From Chitinophagales bacterium (GTDB taxonomy: Bacteria; Bacteroidota; Bacteroidia; Chitinophagales; Chitinophagaceae), in contig JAFLBJ010000003.1 of NCBI GenBank assembly GCA_017303415.1, forward strand, positions 62,001-126,000: a DNA stretch of 64,000 nt. The letters run 5' to 3'. Shown here piece by piece: positions 7,289 to 15,740 of the stretch (position 1 is its first letter; every line of letters starts with the position of its first letter). The notes below the pieces were generated by a model. The model did no database searches and was not told the origin of the DNA. It worked only from the letters and a program-made list of their open reading frames with translations. The translations under genes and the position numbers were made by a program.

Positions 7289-9115
7289 ATGAAGCAGTAC
7301 TCCCGGATTTTCAGGTATCTGTCGCCCTACACAGGGAAGATCACCCTCTATTTTCTGTTCATCCTCCTGAGCATCGTGTTCTCCATCGTGTCCATCGGGA
7401 TGTTGATGCCCTTCTTTGACCTGATCTTCATGAACCCCAAACCGGAATGTGCAGATTGCAGTACCATCACCCAAACTTCCTCCAATCCCCTGATCCAATG
7501 GGTCAAGACCTTTCTGCTTGATTCTATTGGGAAAAAAGGAAAGATCCCAACACTGGGGATGATCTGTATCCTGATGGTGATTTTTATCTTCCTCAAAAAC
7601 CTGACCCTTTATTTATCCTACTATATCCTCAACCCGTTAAAGAACCGGGTAGTGAATAAGTTACGGGAGGACCTGTATGACAAGATCCTTCGGCTACCCA
7701 TTGGTTTTTTTAATGAAAAAAGAAAAGGCGACCTGATGAGCCGGATGACCACTGATGTGGCCGAAGTGGAAACATCTGTTGTCGGGACCCTCGAAGGCTG
7801 GATCCGTGATCCGCTGACCATACTCATTACACTGGGGGTATTGTTTTTTATCAGTCCCCAGCTCACTTCTTTTATCATTGTGCTCCTACCTGTCCTGGGA
7901 CTCGTGATCGGCCGCATTACCCGGTCACTAAAAAAACACTCCCAACGCGTGGCGGATAAATTTGGTGAAACCCTCTCCACACTCGATGAAACCCTGGGTG
8001 GGTTAAGGGTGATCAAGGCATTTAATATTGAAAAGCTGCTGCGAAATAAATTCTTCCGCACCAATGAAGAATTATTGCACTCCAAAAACCAGATCAGTTA
8101 TCGTCGTGATTTAGCCTCTCCCTTGTCAGAGGTCATGGGGGTGGCTCTGTTTTGCGGAGTTCTTTATTTTGGCGGACGATTGGTATTGAACAAAGAGATC
8201 GCCCTGGAAGCTTCTGCTTTCATCGGCTACCTCGGTATTTTTTATAACCTGATCAACCCGGCCAAAACCCTTTCCACCTCCTTTAGCAATATGCGCAAAG
8301 GCACGGCTGCCATTGGTCGTATTGAAGAGATATTGGATACACCCGTAACGGTAGATGACAACCCGAATGGAAAGATCATTGATACATTCAAAGACAGGAT
8401 CGAATTCAGGGGTGTGCGTTTTGCCTATGATGATGCGGTGATCCTGGACGATATCAACCTCGTGATCGAAAAAGGAAAGACGGTTGCCCTGGTAGGTTCT
8501 TCCGGTGCAGGTAAATCCACGCTGGCCGATCTGGTTCCCCGTTTTCATGATGTGACCGCCGGAGAAGTACTGATAGACGGAATCAATATTCGGGATTATT
8601 CGCTTCATTCGGTCAGACAACTAATGAGTATCGTAACTCAGGAACCGATCCTGTTCAATGACACCATCGCCCATAATATCAAACTGGGTATGTCGGATGC
8701 CAGTCAGCAGGAAGTGGAACAGGCGGCGAAAGTGGCCAATGCCCACGACTTTATCATGCAAAAAGAAGCGGGCTACGAAACGAATATCGGAGACAGGGGG
8801 AGTAAATTAAGTGGCGGCGAAAGACAACGCATGACGATTGCCCGTGCCGTACTCAAGAACCCTCCTATCCTGATCCTGGATGAAGCCACTTCCTCACTCG
8901 ATACTGAAAGCGAAAGACTGGTGCAGGATGCCATCAACAATATGATGCAAAACAGAACAAGTATCGTGATCGCCCACCGGCTTTCCACGATCCGGCATGC
9001 TGATGAGATCATTGTGCTGCAAAAAGGCCGTATCGTTGAGCGAGGAAATCACGATCAGTTGATGACACTGAATGGATTTTACAGGCGATTGGTGGATATG
9101 CAGGAAGTGAGGTGA
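7289..9115 (+). CDS. MsbA-like ABC exporter, fused permease and ATPase
   Basis: This is a half-size ABC exporter that would act as a homodimer in the inner membrane; lipid or lipid A flipping is plausible but not proven. From ATG 7289 it is 608 aa. The first about 330 residues hold six helices. The nucleotide-binding domain shows Walker A (GSSGAGKST, about 413), Q-loop (VTQEPILF), signature LSGGERQRMTIARA (about 512-525), Walker B ILILDEATSSLD, and the H-loop IVIAHRLST. An upstream in-frame ATG (7202) would overlap rbfA and is rejected. The last codons and the stop (gtg agg tga) lie inside the following palindromic repeat. Confidence 0.93.
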   Translation: MKQYSRIFRYLSPYTGKITLYFLFILLSIVFSIVSIGMLMPFFDLIFMNPKPECADCSTITQTSSNPLIQWVKTFLLDSIGKKGKIPTLGMICILMVIFIFLKNLTLYLSYYILNPLKNRVVNKLREDLYDKILRLPIGFFNEKRKGDLMSRMTTDVAEVETSVVGTLEGWIRDPLTILITLGVLFFISPQLTSFIIVLLPVLGLVIGRITRSLKKHSQRVADKFGETLSTLDETLGGLRVIKAFNIEKLLRNKFFRTNEELLHSKNQISYRRDLASPLSEVMGVALFCGVLYFGGRLVLNKEIALEASAFIGYLGIFYNLINPAKTLSTSFSNMRKGTAAIGRIEEILDTPVTVDDNPNGKIIDTFKDRIEFRGVRFAYDDAVILDDINLVIEKGKTVALVGSSGAGKSTLADLVPRFHDVTAGEVLIDGINIRDYSLHSVRQLMSIVTQEPILFNDTIAHNIKLGMSDASQQEVEQAAKVANAHDFIMQKEAGYETNIGDRGSKLSGGERQRMTIARAVLKNPPILILDEATSSLDTESERLVQDAINNMMQNRTSIVIAHRLSTIRHADEIIVLQKGRIVERGNHDQLMTLNGFYRRLVDMQEVR

Positions 9116-9356
9116 GGGCGGAGAGGCGGGAGGCGTGAGACGTGAGACGTGAGACGTGAGAGGTGAGAGGTGAGGCGTGAGGCGTGAGGGGTGAATAGTG
9201 AATAGTGAATGAAAAGAGTATTATGCTCACGATTCACCATTCACTATTCACCATTCACCATTCACTATTCACTATTCACCCCTCACGTCTCACGTCTCAC
9301 GATTCACGATTCACTATTCACCATTCACGTCTCACCATTCACGCCTCACGTCTCAC
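9107..9356. repeat. Long heptad-word palindrome, GTGAGAC/GTGAATA family
   Basis: The left arm (9107 to about 9210) is a run of 7-mers (gcgtgag, acgtgag three times, aggtgag, gcgtgag, tagtgaa). The right arm (about 9233-9356) is the complementary run (attcacc, attcact, cctcacg, tctcacg). The loop is about 25 nt. The left arm includes the stop codon of the ABC exporter. The right arm ends about 26 bp before the S9 peptidase start. Confidence 0.9.
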
Positions 9357-9382
9357 AAAACAATCAAAAAACACCCCAAAAT

Positions 9383-11482
9383 ATGAAACGACTTCTAACA
9401 CTTGCCTTCTTCGCTCTATCTCTGGCAGTAATTGGCCAGACGAAAGAAGTAAGTTACCAACAGGCATTTGAGAACGCCCCGATCAAGCTGAGCAAACCAT
9501 TGCCCCAGGTTAGGGATTGGGTAGATGACAATCATTATATTGAAAACCGCAAGGATGAGGCGGATGGAAAAATGAAATTGTTTTCCGTGGATGTAAAAAC
9601 CGGAAAAGCAGTTCCGTATGTAACCGCTTCCACCAATATGGCGCAAAAGGATATGGCCTCTCCCAAGGAGGCTAAAAACCTGACCCTCTCCCCGGATGGT
9701 AAATGGGCGGCCTATACGCTGAACAATGACCTGTATGTAATGGATGTGGCCACTGAACAATCCACCCGCCTGACCACCGATGGCAGTGAGACCATTAAAA
9801 ATGGCTATGCTTCATGGGTTTATTTTGAAGAGATACTGGGCCGTCGTTCGAGATACAAAGCTTTTTGGTGGAGCCCCGATAGCAAGAGCATCTGCTTTAT
9901 GCGTTTTGATGACAGCAAGGTTCCAACCTTTCCGATCTATGTGATCAAAGACCAGCATGGTTTTCTTGAAAATGAAAGATATCCCAAAGCAGGTGACCCC
10001 AACCCCGAAGTACGGATGGGGGTAGCAGATATTGCCACCTCCAAAATAACCTGGGCGGATTTCAATGAAAAAGACGACCAGTATTTTGGTACGCCCAGCT
10101 GGACACCTGATAACAAACTCTGGGTATCCTGGATGAACCGTGGTCAAGACCATTTGAAGATTTATGATATCGCCCTGAACACCGGCGCAAAATCCCTGGT
10201 GTATGAAGAAGAACAGAAAACCTGGATCGATCTGGATCAGGAAGACCGTTTTGAATTTCTTCCTTCCGGAAATGGATTTATTCTTAAAAGCGATAAAAGC
10301 GGATGGGCACAACTTTACCTGCATGACAAACAGGGTAAAGAGATCAGCCGTATCACCAATGGTGAATTCACCGTTGGGGCCATTTATCGTATCGATGAAA
10401 AAAAGAAAACGGTTTATTTCAGCGCCCGCAAAGAGAATTCAGCACGATTTGATCTTTATTCGGCATCCTTTGATGGCAAGAAACTTATCCGCCACTCCTT
10501 TGGTGAATATAGTTTCACCAACATGAACCTATCTCCGAACAACAAATATTTTATCACGACTTATTCCAACCTGACCACACCCAATACCATGGTGCTGATG
10601 GATATGAAAGGGAAGGTGATACGTGAATTGGGTAATGCTATTGGCGAGGAATATGGAGATTTTGCCAAGCCCCGGACCGAGATCGTACGGGTAAAGTCGG
10701 CAGATGGATTATTTGACCTGCCGGTCAAGATCACCTACCCGCTCAATTTCGATCCCTCTAAAAAATATCCTGTCCTGACCAGCATTTACGGTGGACCCAA
10801 TGCAGGTACCGTATATGATCAATGGCGTACTTCGGCCCAGGAACTTTGGTGGGCCAAGGAAGGATTGATCCAGGTAGCTTTTGATAACCGCAGCAGTGGT
10901 CATTTTGGAAAGAAAGGCCAGGATTTCATCCATCGCCAATTGGGGAAATATGAGATCGAGGATTATATGCAATGTGCCAAATGGCTCCGTGGCCAATCCT
11001 TTGTGGACAGTAACCGGATCGGTATTACCGGTGGAAGTTTTGGTGGATATATGACCTGTATGGCGCTGACCTATGGGGCAGATGTGTTTACCCATGGTGT
11101 GGCCAATGCCTCGGTAACCGATTGGCAATTTTATGACACCCACTATACCGAACGTTTCATGGATACACCACAGGAGAACCCTGAAGGCTATAAACTTACT
11201 TCGGTAATGACCTATGCCGATAAACTCAAAGGCACCTTACGCATCATTCATGGCACATCGGATGACAATGTGCATATGCAAAACAGTCTTGTCCTGATCG
11301 ATAAATTACAAGACCTGAAGAAGAGGTTTGAGTTCATGGTATATCCCGGACAGCGGCATGGGATCGGCGGACAGAAGGGTATTCACAACCGGACCGAGAC
11401 TTATACCTTCTTTTATAAATACCTGTTGCAACGCGAGGTGCCGGAGTTTTTTTGGAAAAGCTCGGGGCAGCGGCCGTTTTAG
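9383..11482 (+). CDS. S9-family prolyl (tri/di)peptidyl peptidase, DPP-IV-like
   Basis: This is a secreted or periplasmic serine exopeptidase that would remove N-terminal di- or tripeptides, usually after proline. The 699-aa protein from ATG 9383 starts with a signal peptide (MKRLLTLAFFALSLAVIGQ). A beta-propeller N-terminal domain (to about residue 430) includes the LTLSPDGKWAAYT blade. The alpha/beta-hydrolase domain carries the nucleophile in TGGSFGGYM (Ser about 552), Asp in HGTSDDNVHM (about 627/628) and His in GQRHG (about 659). The pair of glutamates in WVYFEEILGR, typical of the DPP-IV subfamily for binding the peptide amino terminus, is present. The open frame extends upstream into the repeat, but that part is repeat-encoded. 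Confidence 0.92.
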   Translation: MKRLLTLAFFALSLAVIGQTKEVSYQQAFENAPIKLSKPLPQVRDWVDDNHYIENRKDEADGKMKLFSVDVKTGKAVPYVTASTNMAQKDMASPKEAKNLTLSPDGKWAAYTLNNDLYVMDVATEQSTRLTTDGSETIKNGYASWVYFEEILGRRSRYKAFWWSPDSKSICFMRFDDSKVPTFPIYVIKDQHGFLENERYPKAGDPNPEVRMGVADIATSKITWADFNEKDDQYFGTPSWTPDNKLWVSWMNRGQDHLKIYDIALNTGAKSLVYEEEQKTWIDLDQEDRFEFLPSGNGFILKSDKSGWAQLYLHDKQGKEISRITNGEFTVGAIYRIDEKKKTVYFSARKENSARFDLYSASFDGKKLIRHSFGEYSFTNMNLSPNNKYFITTYSNLTTPNTMVLMDMKGKVIRELGNAIGEEYGDFAKPRTEIVRVKSADGLFDLPVKITYPLNFDPSKKYPVLTSIYGGPNAGTVYDQWRTSAQELWWAKEGLIQVAFDNRSSGHFGKKGQDFIHRQLGKYEIEDYMQCAKWLRGQSFVDSNRIGITGGSFGGYMTCMALTYGADVFTHGVANASVTDWQFYDTHYTERFMDTPQENPEGYKLTSVMTYADKLKGTLRIIHGTSDDNVHMQNSLVLIDKLQDLKKRFEFMVYPGQRHGIGGQKGIHNRTETYTFFYKYLLQREVPEFFWKSSGQRPF

Positions 11483-11483
11483 A

Positions 11484-11629
11484 GGTGGGGGTTGGTGGTT
11501 GGATGATGGATGTTGGATGTTGGATGTTGGATGTTGGATGACAAAGGCGGAAAAGGCCGGACTTCGAACTTCTTCCCGATTCTTCGGGACCCGTACCCAT
11601 CATCCAACATCCAACATCCAACCTCCCCT
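11484..11629. repeat. Heptad-word palindrome, GGATGTT family
   Basis: The left arm has ggatgat followed by four or five ggatgtt words and ggatgac. The right arm is catccaa-type words ending acctcccc. A roughly 60-bp GC-richer loop contains its own small hairpin (cccgattcttcggg). It lies between two convergent genes (S9 peptidase and the NarL-type regulator). Confidence 0.85.
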
Positions 11630-11642
11630 ATTACCAAAAATC

Positions 11643-12287
11643 TCAAAGCTTGTGCAACCCGATCTTCACTGCATACAAAGCCAGTGCCACCCGGGTTTTA
11701 ACTCCTAGTTTTTCAAATAAGGTATCCCGGTAGCTTTCGACGGTGCGGGGGCTGCAATACATTTTTTCAGCGATCTCCTTATAGGTAAGCTCGGTACAGG
11801 CGTATTGAAGAAATTCTTTTTCCCGGTTACTGAGTTGATTGGTCACCGTATTTTCTTCGTTGGGCGAAAGGCTTTGAAAAATACGGCTGGCGGCCCAATC
11901 GGAGTAGTAGAACCCACGGGTGGTGAGTGATTCAAGCGCCTTTTCAAGTTCGGCGGGGTGAATATTTTTTTGAATAAACCCGCGGGCCCCGCATTTGATC
12001 ATGCGGAGCAGGGTCTGGTCATCCCCTTGCATGGTCAGGGTCATGACCTGTACACCCGGATGATTTTTATAGATCCATTCGGCAGTTTCGAATCCATCCA
12101 TTTCGGGCATGGAAACATCGAGCAGGACAATATCCGGCACCTGTCCAGTTTGAAGAAATCGTTCCTGGAGGACCCTTCCATTTTCGCATTCGTATAAAAC
12201 GCGGTATTGAGAAAATTGATCAATGATCGAACTGATGGCTTTCGCGATCAGGATATGATCATCGACAATGACAATGGTTTTTTCCAT
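11643..12287 (-). CDS. NarL/LuxR-family response regulator
   Basis: This is a two-component transcription regulator of 214 aa. The receiver domain (1-120) has the acidic pair VDD (residues 8-10), the phospho-acceptor Asp57 in LLDVSMPEMDGF, and Lys in FIQKNIHPAEL. The C-terminal LuxR-type helix-turn-helix (about 150-210) contains LSNREKEFLQYACTELTYKE and SPRTVESYRDTLFEKL. The histidine kinase gene ends 3 bp upstream of this gene's start on the same strand, so the pair is almost certainly cognate and cotranscribed. Targets are unknown; the membrane protein and lipoprotein genes upstream are candidates for the same signalling unit. Confidence 0.93.
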   Translation of the reverse strand: MEKTIVIVDDHILIAKAISSIIDQFSQYRVLYECENGRVLQERFLQTGQVPDIVLLDVSMPEMDGFETAEWIYKNHPGVQVMTLTMQGDDQTLLRMIKCGARGFIQKNIHPAELEKALESLTTRGFYYSDWAASRIFQSLSPNEENTVTNQLSNREKEFLQYACTELTYKEIAEKMYCSPRTVESYRDTLFEKLGVKTRVALALYAVKIGLHKL

Positions 12288-12290
12288 CGG

Positions 12291-13076
12291 TTATTCATCA
12301 GAAGCGAGGTTCTTACCCGGTATCTTGATCTCAAGATGAGTACCCTTGCCTGGTTCACTCCGCAAATTAAAGAATCCCCCGATGAGATGGACACGGCGTT
12401 TCATATTTCCGAGTCCGATCCCACGCGACTGCACATTATCGCTATCAAATCCGATCCCATTATCCGCTGCAGAGAGCAGCAGCCCGTCCGGCATCTCCCG
12501 GAGCTGCAGGGTGATCAAATCGCCCTGGGAATGTTTGAGACTGTTTTGAATGAATTCCTGGACGATCCGTAACAGAAAACTTTTGACCAATACACTTACC
12601 CTACCCTGGTAATCCGAATGAACGGTCGCCCGGCATACACCTGTATCATTCACACGGCCACATTCAAAGGAAAGCAGCTCGGACAAGGAGGCGTCCTGCA
12701 TACGATTATCCGTTAGGGTACGAGACAGGTCACGCAACTCTTCCAGCGAATCATTGAGCACGCTACTCACCTTTTTTAGTCGCTCGGTAAGCACCGGGAA
12801 CTGGTTCTCATACTCCATTTTCTGGGTATAGATCGTGGCTAGGGTCAGTTTCTGGGCCACACTATCGTGAATCTCCCGGCCGATGAACTGCATCGTTTGC
12901 TCCTGGGCATTTAACTGGGTATGGAGTATTTCCAGTTTATGCTGTTCTTCCACCAGCAATTTCTCTTTTTCGTACAATACCTTCCTTCGCCGGTATTGAA
13001 AAATAAACACCAGGATCCCGACCACAAGGATCAGCATCACAATATTGATCAGTATGAGGAAGAGGGTTGTTTCCAT
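12291..13076 (-). CDS. Sensor histidine kinase, NarX/DesK (HisKA_3) type
   Basis: From the ATG at complement 13074-13076 the protein is 261 aa. It has one N-terminal helix (LFLILINIVMLILVVGILVF), a coiled-coil linker (KVLYEKEKLLVEEQHKLEIL), the HisKA_3 phospho-acceptor motif REIHDSVAQKL (His about 74), and an HATPase domain with NSLKHS (N-box), DNGIGFD and GIGLGNMKRRV. There is almost no periplasmic sensor part, so the signal may come from a partner. Its start overlaps the end of the upstream membrane-protein gene by 28 bp, which suggests coupled translation and points to that protein as a sensory partner. A longer start at 13145 is possible but adds no recognisable domain. Confidence 0.9.
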   Translation of the reverse strand: METTLFLILINIVMLILVVGILVFIFQYRRRKVLYEKEKLLVEEQHKLEILHTQLNAQEQTMQFIGREIHDSVAQKLTLATIYTQKMEYENQFPVLTERLKKVSSVLNDSLEELRDLSRTLTDNRMQDASLSELLSFECGRVNDTGVCRATVHSDYQGRVSVLVKSFLLRIVQEFIQNSLKHSQGDLITLQLREMPDGLLLSAADNGIGFDSDNVQSRGIGLGNMKRRVHLIGGFFNLRSEPGKGTHLEIKIPGKNLASDE

Positions 13077-13726
13077 TTTCCCATAATAAATGATAAGGCA
13101 AAGAAAGTGTACATCAGGCAGTTCAACACCATTTGCAGGATCCAATAATGGCTAAAGAATTTTATATACTTGGTGGCCAGGGTATTCCATAATCCAAAAA
13201 AAGGCAGGGTCATCAGGTAAAAGACCAGTAAACCAAGACAGACCCAGAACATCGGCTCCTGTCGGTAATTCAATATCCGGTCACTGCTTATAAACCCGAC
13301 AAAGAATTGTAGGATCAATAAAAGCAGGATGATATTTCCCATGGTATAGGAAAAGGACTGAAACGCTAACCGGGTCTGCTGAAGGAAAAGGAATTCGGTC
13401 CACCAGGCCAGAATATAGACGCCGGCCCCGATATAGGACCAGCGTCTTTGTTTTTGTTCCGCGTATGACCTGGAGAAAAGCCAGAAAAAAAAAAGAAACT
13501 GAAAGGGGATCGCAAAAAAGAAATACATCCGGTACATGGGTTTTACCAAACCAAGCACATGACCCACGTATTCCGCCGTCAATTCTGTCAGGAAGATCAC
13601 ACCCAGATAAAGGGCAAACCATTTCCAGTAATGATGGCGGTACTTCTTCCAGAAGATAATTCCGGTTAAAAAGGCCAGCCCTTCAAAAACATTCAGGGTC
13701 ACCACCCATTTCAGGTAATCACTCAT
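13049..13726 (-). CDS. Uncharacterised multi-pass membrane protein
   Basis: I do not recognise this 225-aa protein. It has about seven predicted helices: NVFEGLAFLTGIIFW, WFALYLGVIFLTELTA, RMYFFFAIPFQFLFFFWLF, YIGAGVYILAWWTEFLFL, GNIILLLLILQFFVGFI, MFWVCLGLLVFYLMTLPFF and LQMVLNCLMYTFFALSFIM. The count and the aromatic-rich helices suggest a 7TM sensor-like fold. Its 3' end overlaps the histidine kinase start by 28 bp and the kinase lacks an input domain, so a role as membrane sensor or adaptor for the kinase is an inference worth testing. The lipoprotein gene lies 18 bp further upstream. Confidence 0.8.
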   Translation of the reverse strand: MSDYLKWVVTLNVFEGLAFLTGIIFWKKYRHHYWKWFALYLGVIFLTELTAEYVGHVLGLVKPMYRMYFFFAIPFQFLFFFWLFSRSYAEQKQRRWSYIGAGVYILAWWTEFLFLQQTRLAFQSFSYTMGNIILLLLILQFFVGFISSDRILNYRQEPMFWVCLGLLVFYLMTLPFFGLWNTLATKYIKFFSHYWILQMVLNCLMYTFFALSFIMGKWKQPSSSY

Positions 13727-13744
13727 ACTGTGAAAACAATTTTA

Positions 13745-14416
13745 TTAATTTCCGGTCGGAAAGCTTCCATCGCCAAAGGGCGGAGGGATCAATCCACCGT
13801 GATTCAATGCCCCGGCTCCTTCATCGCCTCCTCCTTTCATCACCATGCCCTCACCCTTGTTCGCAGCCTGGGCCATATAAGACTTTAGCGGAGTCGGCTT
13901 ACATTTCTGGCTTCCGACATAGTAAGGATCAAAATCGATATTGGTCTTGCCATCTTTATAGGTTGCCGTAATCACCAGGGTCTGGTGGTGGGCGTAAGAG
14001 GAATCAACTCCCATGGCCACACATTGCTTGGCATCCGGGTACTTGGCCATATAGAAATGAAGCCCAAGCCCCAGGCTGTCCAGGTTACAACCTTGTTTAC
14101 ATAAGGTATCCTCGATGGCCCAAATATATTTCTTCAATGTTTCCAGGCTATACCAGATATTTCTTGTGTCCTCATCTTTGGTCACCTTCCCATCCACTCC
14201 GATATGTGATTTATTATAATCCTGATAATAAAGTTGGGTAATCTCCGTGGCCTGAGCAAGGGAGATCATTCCTTCGGCTTTCTGTCCCGAATAATCACGG
14301 GCATGTACGGATGTGCAGGGATTCATTTCGTCGGTGCCTGCCGTCCTTTGCTTACAGGCGTAAATACCAATAAATACCAATGCGATGGCATTTAGGGCCA
14401 CTAATGTTTTTTTCAT
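13745..14416 (-). CDS. Putative lipoprotein, unknown function
   Basis: This 223-aa protein starts MKKTLVALNAIALVFIGIYA followed by Cys, a plausible lipoprotein signal peptide (Cys21). The mature part has four further cysteines (PCTS, LCKQGC, QKC) that may form disulfides, and an extreme Gly/Pro-rich C-terminus (GGGDEGAGALNHGGLIPPP). No known domain is recognised. It is the first gene of the same-strand run that continues into the membrane protein, kinase and regulator, so it may be an extracytoplasmic component of that signalling unit. The 120-bp upstream gap has no clear regulatory motif. Confidence 0.75.
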   Translation of the reverse strand: MKKTLVALNAIALVFIGIYACKQRTAGTDEMNPCTSVHARDYSGQKAEGMISLAQATEITQLYYQDYNKSHIGVDGKVTKDEDTRNIWYSLETLKKYIWAIEDTLCKQGCNLDSLGLGLHFYMAKYPDAKQCVAMGVDSSYAHHQTLVITATYKDGKTNIDFDPYYVGSQKCKPTPLKSYMAQAANKGEGMVMKGGGDEGAGALNHGGLIPPPFGDGSFPTGN

Positions 14417-14535
14417 AAAAGATCAGTTTTAAGATGATGAATGGATGCGTGTCCGCAAATCTATCGTCATTTTTCTTAATCTGACCTCCGTTGAATGAAC
14501 AGTAATCACTCCGTTTTTTAACGGTATTTCATTAC

Positions 14536-15675
14536 TTATTTGAGAACTTCCCGGGAGATAACGAGTTTTTGTATCTCGCTGGTGCCTTCACCAATGGTGC
14601 AAAGTTTGGCATCCCGGTAATGCTTTTCTACGGGGAAATCCTTGGTATAGCCATACCCGCCAAATATCTGGACGGCGTCGGTAGCCACGCGTACCGCCAC
14701 TTCACTGGCATAATACTTGGCCATGGCGCTCACTTTGGTCATTGGTTCCCCACGTTGTTTCAGGTCACAGGCCTGAAGGATGAGCAGTTCAGCCGCAGTG
14801 ATCTCCGTGGCCATGTCGGCAAGTTTAAAGGAAATAGCCTGAAAATTTGATATGGGTTGGTCGAACTGATATCGTTCTTTGGAGTATTGAACGGAAGCCT
14901 CATATGCGCCTTTAGCTATACCCAGGGCCAGTGAGGCAATGGAGATACGCCCTCCATCCAACACCTTAAGGGACTGTTTAAACCCCTCTCCCACTTCTCC
15001 CAGTCGCTGACTATCGGGTATTCTGCACTGATCGAAGATCATTTCAGCAGTTTCGCTGGCGCGCATCCCCAGTTTATTTTCCTTTTTACCCCCACTAAAG
15101 CCAGTGGTTCCACGCTCAACCACAAAGGCAGTGGCATTGTTCCTGGCGCGAGGCTCGCCTGTTCTGGCAATCACTACGGCTATATCTCCACTCCGGCCAT
15201 GGGTGATCCAACTCTTGGTGCCATTCAGTATCCAGTGGTCACCTTCACGAACGGCTGTGGTCCTCATGTTACCGGCATCGCTCCCGGTATTGGGTTCGGT
15301 AAGCCCCCAGGCTCCGATCCACTCGGCAGTGGCCAGTTTGGGAAGGTATTTCTGTTTCTGTTCTTCATTACCAAAGGCCAGGATATGACCGGTGCACAAA
15401 GAATTATGGGCAGCCAGGCTCAGGCCGATGGAGCCACAAACCTTAGCGATTTCTTCAATGATCGATTTATACTCATAATACCCCAAGCCGGCTCCACCAT
15501 ATTTCTCGGGTACCAAAACCCCCATCATTCCGAGTTTTCCCAACTCTTTAAATACCTCCACGGGGAACTCCTGGCTCTCATCCCATTTCATGACGTGGGG
15601 AAGGATATGCTGTCGGGCAAAATCGCGTGCTGTTTGAGCTACCTGATCGGTCAATTCTGATTGTCTAAAATCCAT
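14536..15675 (-). CDS. Acyl-CoA dehydrogenase
   Basis: This FAD enzyme oxidises acyl-CoA to trans-2-enoyl-CoA in fatty-acid or branched-chain amino-acid breakdown. The start at 15675 gives 379 aa beginning MDFRQSELTDQVAQTARDFA. Typical stretches are the FAD-binding WGLTEPNTGSDAG (about 126-138), TKSWITHG, the middle-domain KLGMRASET, and QIFGGYGYTKDFPVEK near the C-terminus. The catalytic glutamate is in GEGTSEIQ (about residue 365), its position in short/medium-chain family members. Chain-length preference cannot be read. A 16-bp perfect palindrome lies 28 bp upstream of the start and probably regulates it. Confidence 0.93.
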   Translation of the reverse strand: MDFRQSELTDQVAQTARDFARQHILPHVMKWDESQEFPVEVFKELGKLGMMGVLVPEKYGGAGLGYYEYKSIIEEIAKVCGSIGLSLAAHNSLCTGHILAFGNEEQKQKYLPKLATAEWIGAWGLTEPNTGSDAGNMRTTAVREGDHWILNGTKSWITHGRSGDIAVVIARTGEPRARNNATAFVVERGTTGFSGGKKENKLGMRASETAEMIFDQCRIPDSQRLGEVGEGFKQSLKVLDGGRISIASLALGIAKGAYEASVQYSKERYQFDQPISNFQAISFKLADMATEITAAELLILQACDLKQRGEPMTKVSAMAKYYASEVAVRVATDAVQIFGGYGYTKDFPVEKHYRDAKLCTIGEGTSEIQKLVISREVLK

Positions 15676-15702
15676 ATTTAAAGAATTATGGGTACGCAAT
15701 AT

Positions 15703-15718
15703 ACTAACAATTGTTAGT
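15703..15718. promoter_or_regulatory. 16-bp perfect palindrome, candidate operator
   Basis: ACTAACAATTGTTAGT is a perfect dyad located 28-43 bp upstream of the acyl-CoA dehydrogenase start. Its size and symmetry fit a TetR/AcrR-type operator, and such regulators often control fatty-acid degradation genes. No regulator gene is adjacent. The site overlaps the place where a -7 box would lie, so binding would repress. Confidence 0.55.
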
Positions 15719-15740
15719 TTTTTGATACACTGCGGGAATC

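Noticed and set aside
9107..9356. Heptad array considered as a CRISPR array
   Set aside because: The units are 7 nt with no spacers, the two halves are complementary, and no cas gene is nearby.
9205..9471. Short open frames with HHSLFTIHHS-type protein repeats
   Set aside because: They are translations of the heptad words (attcacc, attcact) and do not look like proteins. The same applies to frames at 3043-3237, 16596-16877, 17119-17751 and 22341-22544.
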